DNA of 64,000 nucleotides from Phycisphaeraceae bacterium (GTDB lineage: Bacteria > Planctomycetota > Phycisphaerae > Phycisphaerales > UBA1924). The DNA is taken from NCBI GenBank assembly GCA_019454185.1, contig CP075368.1, positions 682,001-746,000 of the forward strand, in the 5' to 3' direction. Below are positions 9,701-19,432 of the stretch, piece by piece. The position numbers and the translations under genes were made by a program. Below the pieces are notes generated by a model, which did not search any database, was not told the origin of the DNA, and saw only the letters and a list, made by a program, of their open reading frames with translations. How positions within the stretch are numbered: the first letter of the stretch is position 1; each line of letters opens with the position of its first letter.

Positions 9701-12700
9701 ATATCGATGGCGGCGCAATCACCTTCCAGGACGATGTCAACGCAAACGGCTCCGGTATCGTCCGCGTCACCAACGTCGGCGTCCTCGCCATCGAAGATGG
9801 CGCGCCAGTCTTCGCCGGTGGTGGCTTCACCCAGGACGGCACAGGTGCTGTCTCACTCGGGGCGAACATCACCACCTCGGGCGACGCGGTCTCATTCCTC
9901 CGGGCCGTCACCCTTGCCGATACCGCCTCAGACCTCGTCACGATCGATACCACCAATGCCGGCGCCAATGCCGCCGGTGCCAACATCACCTTCTCCAGCA
10001 CGACGAACGGCACCGTTGCCGGTGCCCAGTCGCTTACGCTCAACGCCGGCACGGGTGGCGACATCCTCTTCACGGGCGGCGTCGGCGCAACGACACGGCT
10101 CGGCACGCTCGCAGTCACCAACGCCCGCAACGTCACAGCCACGCTCGCGGTCCAGGCCAACTCGGTGCAGCAGGTCGCAGGCACCGGCACCACGCTCTTC
10201 AGCTCAACACTCACCGCAATCGGCGGCGGCATCGATCTGAACGGAACCGAATTCACCTTCAACGGTGCGGTGAACTCGGCGAGCAGCGGCGCATTCTCCG
10301 TCACAAACTCCGGCCTCCTCACCGTCGGAGCCGGCGCGGCGATCACCGCCACCGGCGGCTTCACACAGGACGGCGCCGGCGCAGTCTCCCTCGGTGCGAA
10401 CATCACGACCACCGGTGACGCGGTCTCCTTTGCCGGGCCGGTCACGCTCGCGGACACCGCCTCCGACCTCGTCACGATCGACACCACCAGCGGCCCCTCA
10501 CTCGCGGGCGCGAACGTCTCCTTCGGATCAACCCTCGACGCCGCAACCGTCGGTGGCCAGTCACTCACGATCAACGCCGGCACAGGTGGCGATGCCACCT
10601 TCACCGGAGCCGTCGGCACCACACGCCTCGGAACGCTCACCGTCACCAACGCACGAGACTTCATCGCATCCAGCACGGTCTCTGCAAACACAGTTCGCCA
10701 GGTCGCAGGCCAGCGGCTCACACGCTTCGACGGAACGCTGAACACCACCGCAGCCGGTGGCGTTGACCTCGACGGCGCGGCATTCACATTCAACGACGAT
10801 GTCACCGCTTCCGGCACCGGCATCGTCAGCATCACCAACTCCGGGCTCCTCACCATCGCCGACGGCGCGCCAATCGTCGCCGGTGGCGGCTTCACCCAGG
10901 ATGGCGCGGGCGCGGTCTCGCTCGGCGCGAACATCACAACGACGGGCGATGCGGTCTCCTTCGCAGGCGCTGTCACACTCGCCGATACCGCATCCGACCT
11001 CGTCACCATCGACACCACCTCGGGCGGCAATCCCGCCGGAGCAAACGTCTCCTTCGCGAGCACGCTCACAGGAACCGGTGCAGGGACCCAATCGCTCACG
11101 ATCGATGCGGGCACCGGCGGCGACGCCACCTTCACCGGCGCAGTCGGCGCAACCCGCCTCGGCACGCTCACCATCACCAACGCCCGCGACTTCATCGCCT
11201 CCTCAACGCTCACCGCCGCCGCCGTCAGGCAGGTTGCCGGCCAGCGTCTCACGAGGTTCGACGGAATCGTCAACACCAACACCGCCGCGGGCGTCGACCT
11301 CGACGGTGCCGCATTCACGATCAACGACGATGTCTCTTCCACATCGCTCGGCATCTTCCGCGTCACGAACGCGGGGCTGCTCACGATCGCCGATGGAGCC
11401 CCGATCCTCGCCGCTGGCGGGTTCACGCAGGACGGCGCAGGAGCCGTCTCGCTCGGCGCAAACATCACGACCAACGGCCAACCCGTCTCCTTCCTCCGTG
11501 CCGTCACGCTCGCAGACACCGCCTCCGACTTTGTCAGCATCAACACAACCAACGGCGGCGCAACCGGCGGTGCGAACGTCACCTTCTCCTCAACCATCGA
11601 CGCAACCACTGCCGCAGGCCAGTCGCTCTCGATCAACGCCGGTACCGGTGGCGATGTCCTCTTCTCAGGCGCTGTCGGAGCCGGAACCCGCCTCGCCACG
11701 CTCCAGATCGCAAACGCCGAAGACGTCACCGCAACGCAATCAGTCTCCGCCGCTGTCGTCCGCCAGCTCGCGGGCCAGCAACTGACCCGCTTCGACGGTG
11801 TCGTGAACACCAGCGGCGCGGGAGGCGTCGATCTCGCCGGCGCGGCATTCACATTCAACGACGATGTCACAGCCACTGGCACCGGAATCGTCCGAGTCAC
11901 AAACTCCGGACTGCTCACCATCGCCGGCGGAGCCCCGATCAGCGCCGCGGGCGCGTTCACACAGGACGGCACAGGTGCCGCTTCAATCGGATCAGACATC
12001 ACCGGCGCCGGCGTTTCGTTCGCCGGTGCGTCCACGCTCACCGCTCCCGTCACGCTGACGGGCGGCACCGGCGACGTCGCCTTCGGCTCGACACTCGCAA
12101 CGGGTGGCAACAACCTTGAAATCATCAGCAACGGAATCGTCTCATTCGCTTCCAACGTGACGGGCGCTGGCGCAACCCTCCTCATCCAGCCCACAGCCAC
12201 CTCCACGCCGATCGACATAGGCACCATCACAGGCGGCTCAAGCGCCGGCACAATGACGTTGAGCGCGGCCTCCGCATCGCGCCTCGACGGGTTCAGCTCC
12301 ATCACGATCGGCCGCGATCCCGCGACCTCGTCCCACGCCGTCCGCGTCGGCACCTCTACTTTCAACGACCCGCTCACGATCCGCACCGGCTCCACCGGCT
12401 CGATCCTTGTGCGTGACGGCGGGCTGACCGGTGCCGGCGATGCAACGCTCACACTCACCGGCCCGACAACTCTCAACGCGGGCATCTCGAACCCCGGACG
12501 CGCCATCACGATCAACGGCCCCGCCACGATCGGGCAAGGTGCTGCAGTAACGCTCTCCACCGGCGCAGGGGCGGGCAATATCACGGTCACTGGCGATATC
12601 ACAGGTACCACCGGCGGCTCAGCCGAGTCGCTGACGCTTACCGCCGGCACCGGCCTGATCGACCTCCAGGGCAACCTCTCCGGACTCGGTGGAGCCGCCG

Positions 12701-15700
12701 ATCCGACCGGACTCACCACGCTCACCTTCGGCAGTGGCGCGGGTGTGAATGTCGAAGGCATCGCGATCGCCGGAGCACTCACAACCGTCGCCGCTCTGAC
12801 CGGCCCGTTCGTCGCTGACGGACCCGTCTCAGTCGGCTCGCTCGACATGGACGGCACCGTCTTCACCTTCAACGCCGGACTCACCTCCTCCGGCGGCGTC
12901 AGCATCACGAACTCTGGGCTCCTCACGCTCCTCTCAGGCCTCACGACCAATGGCGCGATCGAGTTCACCGGACCAGCTCTCCTTGGTGGAACGTTCTCTT
13001 CAACCAACAATCCGATCTCGCTCGGCGGCGCGACAACACTCGCCTCCGATTCCGAATTCAACGCGGGCACATCCACCTTCACGCTCGGTGCCTCCGGTTC
13101 CATCGACACCGATGGAAACGCTCTCACACTCACCGCCGACGACATGAACCTCGCATCAGTCGCCGGCTCAATCACTTCCGGCGGCGATGGCGGTGCCTTG
13201 GTGATCCAACCCTCGAGCCCGACCCGCGCCATCGCGCTCGCCAGCCCCGCAATCAACCCCTCCGGCGGATTCCTCGGGCTCTCAACCGCCGAAGTCGCCA
13301 CCCTCGCGGGCGGATTCGACTCCGTCGCCTTCGGCAGAACAGACGGGCAGCACGAGATCCGCGTCGGCACCCTCGCCTTCAGCGATCCCGTCTCGATCCG
13401 CACACCCCTCGGCGGGTCGGTCTTCATTGGCAACGGCGGAATCACCGGCTCCGACAACGCCTCCGTCACGATCGACGGTTCCGGAGCGACAACAACCCTC
13501 GCCGCCAACATCGTCACAGACGGCGACGACATCACGATCAGCGATTCCGTCCTCATCGGTGCGAACGTCCTCCTGAGCACCGGCCCCGCCAGCGCAGGCA
13601 ACATCACCGTCGAGGGAACAATCGATCAGGTCGCGACATCAGCAGCGGGCACCTTCGGGCTCACCACCCAGGCAGGCCTCGGCGATGTCGATCTTCAGGG
13701 CACAGTCGGCGCGACCAGAGCAATCGCATCCCTGACATCAACCGGCACCGATATCTCGCTGGCGAACATCGGCTCATCGGCAAACGGCGTCACAGGCGCG
13801 ACCTCGTTCGTGGCGACAAACGCCCTGACCCTCTCCGGAGCGACCTATCGCGCCGGCTCCCTCGCCCTGCAGGGAGCGTCGATCGCCGTGCAGAGCCCCG
13901 CAACCGCCGTCATCTCCTCGACCGGCGCGGTCGATTTCACTGGTCCCGTCACGCTCCGCAACGCCGCGGGTCTCAACGTCAACGCCGCGACCGACTCGAC
14001 GTTCAGTGCTGCCGTCAACGGCACGCCCGGCGGCGCATCGGAGTCTCTCTCCGTTCTCGCGTCGAACCTCGCCTCCCTTGCCGGTCCGGTCGGCTCGACC
14101 ACGCCGCTCGGCTCCGTCAACGTCGCCGCCGGCACCGCGCAGGTCGGCTCTGTCACCACCACCGGCGCACAGTCCATCCAGGGATCCACAAGCGTCGCGC
14201 TCGCGGGCGATCTGACCAGCACAGGCAGCGGCTCCATCTCCGTCACCGGACCCACCACGCTCGCCTCTGACGTGTCGATCCAGACCGCAGGCGCTGTCGG
14301 CGATGACATCTCGATCGCCGGTTCCATCAACGGGTCCAACGCCCTCGTCGTCAACGCCGGCTCCGCCGACGCCTCACTCGGTGCCGTAGGGGCCGACACC
14401 GCCCTCGACGCACTCACCGTCTCCGCCGCCAACATCGCGCTCGAAGCGATCGGTGCCGCGGGCGAGGGCGTCAGCGGCATCACCTCCATCGTCGGGTCAA
14501 CGTCGATTACCTTCAACGGTCTGGTCTACCGCGCGAACCAGCAGACCTACACCGCGCCCCTCAAGACGCTCGCATCAGGATCAACAACCTTCTTCTCGAG
14601 CAACGACGCGCTGACCCTCAGCGGAGGCCAGACAGATCTGACCGCCTCCTCCGGACTCTCCATCCAGTCTGCGGGCGGGGCGATCACCACCGATGCCCTC
14701 ATCGGCACCGCCTCTGGACAGTCCATCGCGTTCGATTCCGGAACCGGCACCACAACCCTCGGCGGCGTCGCCATCCGCAGCGGCGGCGGCTCGGGCGCCG
14801 CGCTCGTCCTGACGGGCGACGAGATCGACATCACCGGCTCGGTCGCTGGCAACACGATCGTCCTCCAGCCCAGCACGCCCAATCTCGGCATCACCATCGC
14901 CGCAGGCGTCACCGGAGCACCGCTGAATCTCACCATCGCCGAACTCGGATTCCTCACCAACGGATTCTCACAGATCACCATCGGGCGCGAGGACAACGGT
15001 GCCCACGCGATCGTCACCGGTCCCATCACCTTCCGCGACCCCGTCCGGATCCTGACGCCCTTCGGCGGCTCCGTGACCGTCAACGCCGCGATGCTCGGCA
15101 ACGACAACGCCTCGATCTTCATCGATGGACCGGACGCCACAACAACACTCAACGCCGGCATCACGACCAATGGAAACGACATCACCATCAACGACGCCGT
15201 CGTCGTCGGAGCCGATGTCGCTCTCTCGACCCAGGGAGGCGCCGGCCTCCCGAAGGGCGGAAACATCCTGATCACCGGCCCGATCAACGGCGCGAACGCA
15301 CTCACGCTCGACGCCGGACTCGGCTCCATCCAACTCAACGCCCTCGTCGGAGCCGTCACGCCCCTCACCACCTTCACCTCCACCGGTTCAAGCATCACTC
15401 TCCCCGGCGCGACAACCACCGGCGCGCAGACCTACAACGGCTCGACCCTCGCCACAGGTGCCACACCCGTCTTCGCAACCGGCGGCACCGCAGGCGACGA
15501 CATCGCCTTCAACGGCACGCTCGACGGGGCCGGCTCGATCACCGCCAATGCTGGCGCAGGCACACTCACATTCGCGGGCGATGTCGGCGGCACGACCCGT
15601 CCCGCATCGCTCACCGCAACCGGCTCACTCCTCCGGTTCGGCGGCTCCCAGGTTCGCACCGTCGGCTCGCAGGATTTCAACGGCCCGGCCATCACCTTCA

Positions 15701-18312
15701 ACCCCGGCTCAGGGCTCCCCGGCACCATCACCTTCGCCACCAACGGCGGCGCCGGAGCTTCAATCGACTTCTCAAGCACGCTCGACGGCGCGAACAACAT
15801 CGTTCACAACGCCGGTTCACAGGCAGTGGTACTCAGCGGGCTCGTCGGCGGCACCACGCCCTTCGCTTCCTTCGACGCAACCGGTTCATCCATCTCGACC
15901 ACAGGCGTCAGCACCGTCGGAAACCAGACCTACCGCGGCCCCGTCACCCTCCCGGCCTCCAGCACGCAGTTCGCCACCGCCAACGGCGGCGTGATCCAGT
16001 TCCAGCAGACCCTCAACGGCGCATCCGACGTCACGCTCCAGGCACCGCTCGGCCAGATTTCCTTCGGCGGCGCGGTCGGCGGCACAACGCCACTCCAGAG
16101 CATCGATGCCGAAGCAAACTCCATCGCCCTCGCTTCAACCACCACCTCCGGCTCACAGCGCTTCGCCGGCGCATCAACTCTGGCTGGACCGACCACACTC
16201 ACAACGGGCGGCACCGCCGGAGCCAACATCTCGCTCGCTTCCGTCAACGGAGCGCAGAACCTCACCCTGAACAGCGGCTCTCAGGGCGACATCACACTCA
16301 GCGGGCCCGTCGGCGGCTCGACCCGCCTCGCGAACTTCACGATCGCGAACGCCAGAAACGTCACCGCCGGCGCAGTCTCCGCCCAGACCATCTCCCAGAC
16401 CGCCGGAGCCGGTCTCTCAATCTTCTCCGGCCTCCTCTCAACCACTGCCCCGGGCGGCATCGATCTCAACGGCAACGCCATCCGCATCCAAGGCGGCATG
16501 AACGCCGCAGGAACAGGCCCGATCACGATCACCAACGCCGGCGAACTTCGTATCGCGCCCGGCACCTCCATCCAGTACGGCGGCGCGTTCACGCAGGACG
16601 GCGCGGGCGAAGTCCTCCTCGGCTCGAACCTCAGAAACGAAGCCACCCCGATCGCCTTCGCAGGTCCCGTCTCCCTCACCGACAACGTCATCCTCGAAGG
16701 CTCACAGATCACGCTCAATCAGGATGTCAGCTCCTCCGGATCCGCCCGCTCGCTTGAGGTCATCTCGAGCGGCCAGATCGCGCTCGCAGACGCAGGAACC
16801 CGCCTCGCACTCGCCTCGCTCCAGGTCACCGACTCAGGCGGCACAGCAGGACTCACGCTCTCGGGCGATATCGTCGCCGATGGCCTCATCGAGATCCAGC
16901 CCCCCGTCCTCCTCGCTGCCGATTCCAGCGTGACCGGTCTCGGCGGTGTGATCTTCGGCTCCACCATCGACTCCGCGCCCAGCCAGAACGCAGCACTCAC
17001 GATCCAGACCGAAACCCTCGCCGCCAATCTGCCCGTGAACCCCGAGCTGATCCCCGTCATCGAATTCGGCGGCGACATCGGCTCCACACGCCCGCTCCGC
17101 TCGCTCCGCTTCAACCCTGCCGAACGCGACTCTGTTCCTCAGATCGCAACCATCGCCGCACGCGACAGCATCTCGGTCAACTCCGGCGATCTCTTCCAGA
17201 TGGGCCGAAACGACAAGTTCACATCAGTCGGCAACATCAGCATCACAGCAGACAACGTCATCCTCGGCGATCTCTCGGCACTCGGCAACATCAACGTCGC
17301 CGGTTCCGCAATCACCATCCTCGCCCGTGAAGGCGGCACCGTGCTCGGACCTGTCACACCCGGCACCGACCAGGGCGTTGACTTCGTCGCCCGTGACCAG
17401 ATCAACTTCTCGGTGGTGCCGGCGGTCAATGGCGACGGGCCGGTCTTCTTCGCGACCGAGACCGGCTCAGGCCTCTCCTCTACCCTCAGCTCTTTCTCTC
17501 AGCGGGCCTTCGGCAGCTTCAGCAACGACATCTTCTTCCGTGGCAACACCGTCCTTGATCTCAGAGCGCAAGGTCCCACCAACACCAACGTCAGCGAAGC
17601 CATCGCCGGCGCCGCACCTCGTGAGTCACAAAGCGGAAACGTCCGCCGCGGCACCTCGATCGGTTCCGCTCAGGAAGAGCAGCTCCGCGAGATCGGCATC
17701 GACCCCCGTGGCCTCGATGTCCAGACCCTCATCGAGGCACTCGTCGGTCGCGCCGTCTACGACGACCTGCCCAACATGCCCCAGTACCTCCCCGGCGATG
17801 CTCGCATCACCGAGGGCCGCCTCACACAGTCCGTCGTCGCTTCCGCCCTCCAGACCGTCGCGGAAGTCCTGGGCGAGAACGAGTCCGAGCGGCGCCTTCA
17901 GATCCGTGACAACCTTCTCAACGCCGCCCAGGCGTACCTCGACACGGTCGATCGCTCCCGCGTCGCCGATGGAGCCGCCTTCCGGCAGTTCGTGGAATCC
18001 TCTCCCGAGCACGCCGCCGCGCTGGCCGATCTCGAAGGCCTCTCGCGACTCCTCGACCAACTCAAACTCCTCGCGCTCACCGACTTCGAACTCAACAAGG
18101 CATGGCAGCAGATCGCAAGCAGCATCACCGATCGCCGACTCCCCGCCAGCGCACTCCGTCGCGCCATCGAGGCCGGTGATTCGTCCGCTGATCCATCAAC
18201 CGACACACTCCCGAGCGATGTCACCGACGACCTCGGAGCCGATCCCGACGAAGACGCGCCGGCCGACATGAAAGAAGAAGCCGAAGTCGAGGCCGACGCG
18301 GGGCAGCGGTGA
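6712..18312 (+). CDS. TpsA: giant filamentous-hemagglutinin-like secreted protein
   Basis: This 3866-residue protein is the predicted substrate of the TpsB transporter encoded just upstream. A signal peptide ends near residue 31 (ALPAWAG). Residues about 40-160 form the TPS secretion domain (hemagglutination activity domain), with NYTGFNI, FIQPDASS, LNRINGSSPTQIDG and NPAGVVFG at 112-119. The last is a variant of the usual NPNGIVFG. Most of the remainder is Gly/Ala/Thr/Asn-rich sequence expected to form a beta-helix. Residues about 1035-1770 contain long repeats of 177-178 residues marked by FTQDGxGA and LADTASD. The last 230 residues change to helical, charged sequence ending in an Asp/Glu-rich tail. 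I see no CdiA-type toxin tip, so an adhesin or surface role is more likely. The start has GAAGGGA upstream. Confidence 0.88.
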   Translation: MSERSRAASRDVFRVMMVGPVITVFALPAWAGPEGQQVVAGSASFARNGAVTTITAANKTIINYTGFNIARHETVRFIQPDASSRVLNRINGSSPTQIDGSLLANGIVYIVNPAGVVFGQGSMVNVGGLHAAAASMTNNDFLRGVDRFTDAQGAVINRGTIVSPEVTLFGRAVENSGSVISPNGVVAFVAGEDLYLGERGGHLYVKIEGAGSEAQSGGVQNLGTIAAPGGKVMVGSGDMFGVMLASSSRIKAKDIEIKGGQGAVTSISGSIDASNVSPGASGGTVDIRGDLVGLFDASIDASGPAGGGKVRIGGDFHGGDGLRASRTYVSESSTIRADATRSGDGGTVVVWSDEVTRFAGNISARGAGTGNGGLAEVSGKEHLLYTGFTDLRATNGAKGTLLLDPKNIRVQAGGPDALPGSTAFGDASAADRTFSPATIVTALDGADLVLQANNDITIANAIDASANAGNGSLTLQAGRSVLIEADVTLKGSFSATANDTDGALVAAQRDAGAATITMSPGTTIDTSATGGNITLRVLEGGAADTSAATMTVASLDAGAGHVLVRYAGPTADQGIQRADGSATITASSAAFATNGAGGGGFIGTSAQPIQLSVDNLEAVAQRNGAFFTNDQALTVGGATLGGLTGITVTSTAVTGSLGLTASGAIDVTEPISVAGNASIAATDGITLNANVTTNTTIAGTSLVNADSDSNNNTNADPDILTVSNGVTLSSTNSNLTLTLGDLAIGATGAITAGSGDLAISGAAPNHTIGVGGGVAGNDITISATELQQITAASLTIGGSSSGAMQVGTVAAANVGGISDLLTLQTGGSITLQSNAEFRAVAARAADSVIVQGDLSTTVGDLILQGDSDAGGGGTNNVQINANRSFNSAGDLEITATSGLSLSGGAGTEVAFTGDSVMLGNISSGASGVRIQSGGDITTGSISIGAGALTVELDTGNAGAFAAQLGQINAGSVNVAGGSNDNVTFTGSITTSLAAGVDIDGGAITFQDDVNANGSGIVRVTNVGVLAIEDGAPVFAGGGFTQDGTGAVSLGANITTSGDAVSFLRAVTLADTASDLVTIDTTNAGANAAGANITFSSTTNGTVAGAQSLTLNAGTGGDILFTGGVGATTRLGTLAVTNARNVTATLAVQANSVQQVAGTGTTLFSSTLTAIGGGIDLNGTEFTFNGAVNSASSGAFSVTNSGLLTVGAGAAITATGGFTQDGAGAVSLGANITTTGDAVSFAGPVTLADTASDLVTIDTTSGPSLAGANVSFGSTLDAATVGGQSLTINAGTGGDATFTGAVGTTRLGTLTVTNARDFIASSTVSANTVRQVAGQRLTRFDGTLNTTAAGGVDLDGAAFTFNDDVTASGTGIVSITNSGLLTIADGAPIVAGGGFTQDGAGAVSLGANITTTGDAVSFAGAVTLADTASDLVTIDTTSGGNPAGANVSFASTLTGTGAGTQSLTIDAGTGGDATFTGAVGATRLGTLTITNARDFIASSTLTAAAVRQVAGQRLTRFDGIVNTNTAAGVDLDGAAFTINDDVSSTSLGIFRVTNAGLLTIADGAPILAAGGFTQDGAGAVSLGANITTNGQPVSFLRAVTLADTASDFVSINTTNGGATGGANVTFSSTIDATTAAGQSLSINAGTGGDVLFSGAVGAGTRLATLQIANAEDVTATQSVSAAVVRQLAGQQLTRFDGVVNTSGAGGVDLAGAAFTFNDDVTATGTGIVRVTNSGLLTIAGGAPISAAGAFTQDGTGAASIGSDITGAGVSFAGASTLTAPVTLTGGTGDVAFGSTLATGGNNLEIISNGIVSFASNVTGAGATLLIQPTATSTPIDIGTITGGSSAGTMTLSAASASRLDGFSSITIGRDPATSSHAVRVGTSTFNDPLTIRTGSTGSILVRDGGLTGAGDATLTLTGPTTLNAGISNPGRAITINGPATIGQGAAVTLSTGAGAGNITVTGDITGTTGGSAESLTLTAGTGLIDLQGNLSGLGGAADPTGLTTLTFGSGAGVNVEGIAIAGALTTVAALTGPFVADGPVSVGSLDMDGTVFTFNAGLTSSGGVSITNSGLLTLLSGLTTNGAIEFTGPALLGGTFSSTNNPISLGGATTLASDSEFNAGTSTFTLGASGSIDTDGNALTLTADDMNLASVAGSITSGGDGGALVIQPSSPTRAIALASPAINPSGGFLGLSTAEVATLAGGFDSVAFGRTDGQHEIRVGTLAFSDPVSIRTPLGGSVFIGNGGITGSDNASVTIDGSGATTTLAANIVTDGDDITISDSVLIGANVLLSTGPASAGNITVEGTIDQVATSAAGTFGLTTQAGLGDVDLQGTVGATRAIASLTSTGTDISLANIGSSANGVTGATSFVATNALTLSGATYRAGSLALQGASIAVQSPATAVISSTGAVDFTGPVTLRNAAGLNVNAATDSTFSAAVNGTPGGASESLSVLASNLASLAGPVGSTTPLGSVNVAAGTAQVGSVTTTGAQSIQGSTSVALAGDLTSTGSGSISVTGPTTLASDVSIQTAGAVGDDISIAGSINGSNALVVNAGSADASLGAVGADTALDALTVSAANIALEAIGAAGEGVSGITSIVGSTSITFNGLVYRANQQTYTAPLKTLASGSTTFFSSNDALTLSGGQTDLTASSGLSIQSAGGAITTDALIGTASGQSIAFDSGTGTTTLGGVAIRSGGGSGAALVLTGDEIDITGSVAGNTIVLQPSTPNLGITIAAGVTGAPLNLTIAELGFLTNGFSQITIGREDNGAHAIVTGPITFRDPVRILTPFGGSVTVNAAMLGNDNASIFIDGPDATTTLNAGITTNGNDITINDAVVVGADVALSTQGGAGLPKGGNILITGPINGANALTLDAGLGSIQLNALVGAVTPLTTFTSTGSSITLPGATTTGAQTYNGSTLATGATPVFATGGTAGDDIAFNGTLDGAGSITANAGAGTLTFAGDVGGTTRPASLTATGSLLRFGGSQVRTVGSQDFNGPAITFNPGSGLPGTITFATNGGAGASIDFSSTLDGANNIVHNAGSQAVVLSGLVGGTTPFASFDATGSSISTTGVSTVGNQTYRGPVTLPASSTQFATANGGVIQFQQTLNGASDVTLQAPLGQISFGGAVGGTTPLQSIDAEANSIALASTTTSGSQRFAGASTLAGPTTLTTGGTAGANISLASVNGAQNLTLNSGSQGDITLSGPVGGSTRLANFTIANARNVTAGAVSAQTISQTAGAGLSIFSGLLSTTAPGGIDLNGNAIRIQGGMNAAGTGPITITNAGELRIAPGTSIQYGGAFTQDGAGEVLLGSNLRNEATPIAFAGPVSLTDNVILEGSQITLNQDVSSSGSARSLEVISSGQIALADAGTRLALASLQVTDSGGTAGLTLSGDIVADGLIEIQPPVLLAADSSVTGLGGVIFGSTIDSAPSQNAALTIQTETLAANLPVNPELIPVIEFGGDIGSTRPLRSLRFNPAERDSVPQIATIAARDSISVNSGDLFQMGRNDKFTSVGNISITADNVILGDLSALGNINVAGSAITILAREGGTVLGPVTPGTDQGVDFVARDQINFSVVPAVNGDGPVFFATETGSGLSSTLSSFSQRAFGSFSNDIFFRGNTVLDLRAQGPTNTNVSEAIAGAAPRESQSGNVRRGTSIGSAQEEQLREIGIDPRGLDVQTLIEALVGRAVYDDLPNMPQYLPGDARITEGRLTQSVVASALQTVAEVLGENESERRLQIRDNLLNAAQAYLDTVDRSRVADGAAFRQFVESSPEHAAALADLEGLSRLLDQLKLLALTDFELNKAWQQIASSITDRRLPASALRRAIEAGDSSADPSTDTLPSDVTDDLGADPDEDAPADMKEEAEVEADAGQR
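9823..11970 (+). repeat. long intragenic repeats of 531/534 bp in tpsA
   Basis: The FTQDGxGA coding segment begins near 9823, 10357, 10888, 11419 and 11953, giving spacings of 534, 531, 531 and 534 bp. Within each unit the DNA stays similar across stretches such as LGANIT, LADTASD, AGTGGD and FNDDV. A single diverged copy lies near 16585. All spacings are multiples of three, so the unit is a 177-178-residue module of the beta-helical shaft. Confidence 0.85.
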
Positions 18313-18339
18313 GCAGTTGAATACGCAGAAAGGTGCGAT

Positions 18340-19392
18340 GTGAGCGCGTTCGAAGTAGCCAAACTGATGGAACCCATCTCCGCCGAGAGCCCGTGCGGCG
18401 AAGATCTCTCCTATGACGCCGCCTACGTCACGCTCCTCAAGGACGCGGAGGGAACCCCCGAACGCCAGACCGGCGAATCGATCATCCCCGCAAAGGATCC
18501 GCACTGGCCGACGATCCGCGACACAACGCTCGAGCTCCTCGCCCGCTCAAAGGACCTGCGCCTCGCCATGCTCCTCGCGCTCTCAAGCATGCAGCTCGAG
18601 GGCATCGACGGGCTTGGCCGCGGGCTCCGGCTCACGGCCGACATCCTCGACACATTCTGGACCGATGCCTATCCACGCCTCGATCCCGACGACAACAACG
18701 ACCCGGCCGAACGGGCAAACATCGTCTCTGCTCTGGCTGTCACTCCCGCCACCTTCGGCGACACCCTGAAATTCCAGGACCGCCTCCTCCAGGTCCCGCT
18801 CTGCCAATCCCCCCAGCTCGGAAGGTTCTCGCTCGGCGACATGCGCATCGCCACTGGCGACGCCTCTCCCCCTCCCGACAAGGCCGCGCCTGAACCCAGC
18901 GTCATCGAAGCAGCCCTCACGGACACTCCTGTCGAGACGCTCCAGGCAAACCGCGCCGCTGCTCAAGCATGCCTGGACGCCTGCAAAGCTATCGAAAACG
19001 CCTTCCAGACCCACGCCGGCCCCGGCGCGGGCCCCTCGCTCGGCGGCTTTCGTGCTTTGTTCGTTGACATGCTCAAGCGGCTCGACACCCACCTCGCCGC
19101 TCGGCTCGGAACCACCGGCTCTTCAGAATCCGACCAGTCAGCCCCCTCCGGCGAGCAGAACGCCAAGGGGGTTTCAGGCCAGATTCGCAACGCCGAGGAT
19201 GTTCGCCGCGCGTTGGACCTCATCTGCCAGTATTATGACCGGCATGAGCCGTCCAGCCCCATACCAATTCTTCTGCGTCGCGCGCAGCGGCTCGTCTCGA
19301 AGAACTTTCTCGACATCATTCGGGATATGTCCCCCGAAGCGTTGGACAAACTTTCCACCATCAGCGGCGAGAACCTGACCTCGGAGGGCTAA
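18340..19392 (+). CDS. tssA: TssA, T6SS baseplate/sheath assembly protein (short type)
   Basis: This 350-residue protein starts at a GTG with AGAAAGG upstream. The N-terminal half is an ImpA_N domain (PISAESPCGEDLSYD, and the region around DILDTFW). The C-terminal segment contains PIPILLRRAQRLVSKNFLDI, typical of the short TssA class. TssA starts and caps sheath polymerisation. A Pro/Ser/Ala-rich linker (about 165-195 and 262-285) joins the two halves. The gene restarts the T6SS order after the TPS pair and lies 27 bp behind tpsA. tssB begins 40 bp downstream. Confidence 0.9.
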   Translation: MSAFEVAKLMEPISAESPCGEDLSYDAAYVTLLKDAEGTPERQTGESIIPAKDPHWPTIRDTTLELLARSKDLRLAMLLALSSMQLEGIDGLGRGLRLTADILDTFWTDAYPRLDPDDNNDPAERANIVSALAVTPATFGDTLKFQDRLLQVPLCQSPQLGRFSLGDMRIATGDASPPPDKAAPEPSVIEAALTDTPVETLQANRAAAQACLDACKAIENAFQTHAGPGAGPSLGGFRALFVDMLKRLDTHLAARLGTTGSSESDQSAPSGEQNAKGVSGQIRNAEDVRRALDLICQYYDRHEPSSPIPILLRRAQRLVSKNFLDIIRDMSPEALDKLSTISGENLTSEG

Positions 19393-19432
19393 GCCCGAAG
19401 TCCGCCCCGCCCGACAGTCCCAAGGAGTTGCC

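Noticed and set aside
9300..13607. 1435-codon open frame on the minus strand inside tpsA
   Set aside because: It lies entirely within the TpsA coding region, has no family content, and follows from the GC-rich repetitive codons of tpsA.
6712..18312. CdiA-type contact-dependent toxin
   Set aside because: The C-terminus is a helical, acidic tail without a VENN-like motif or a toxin domain, and no small immunity gene follows.
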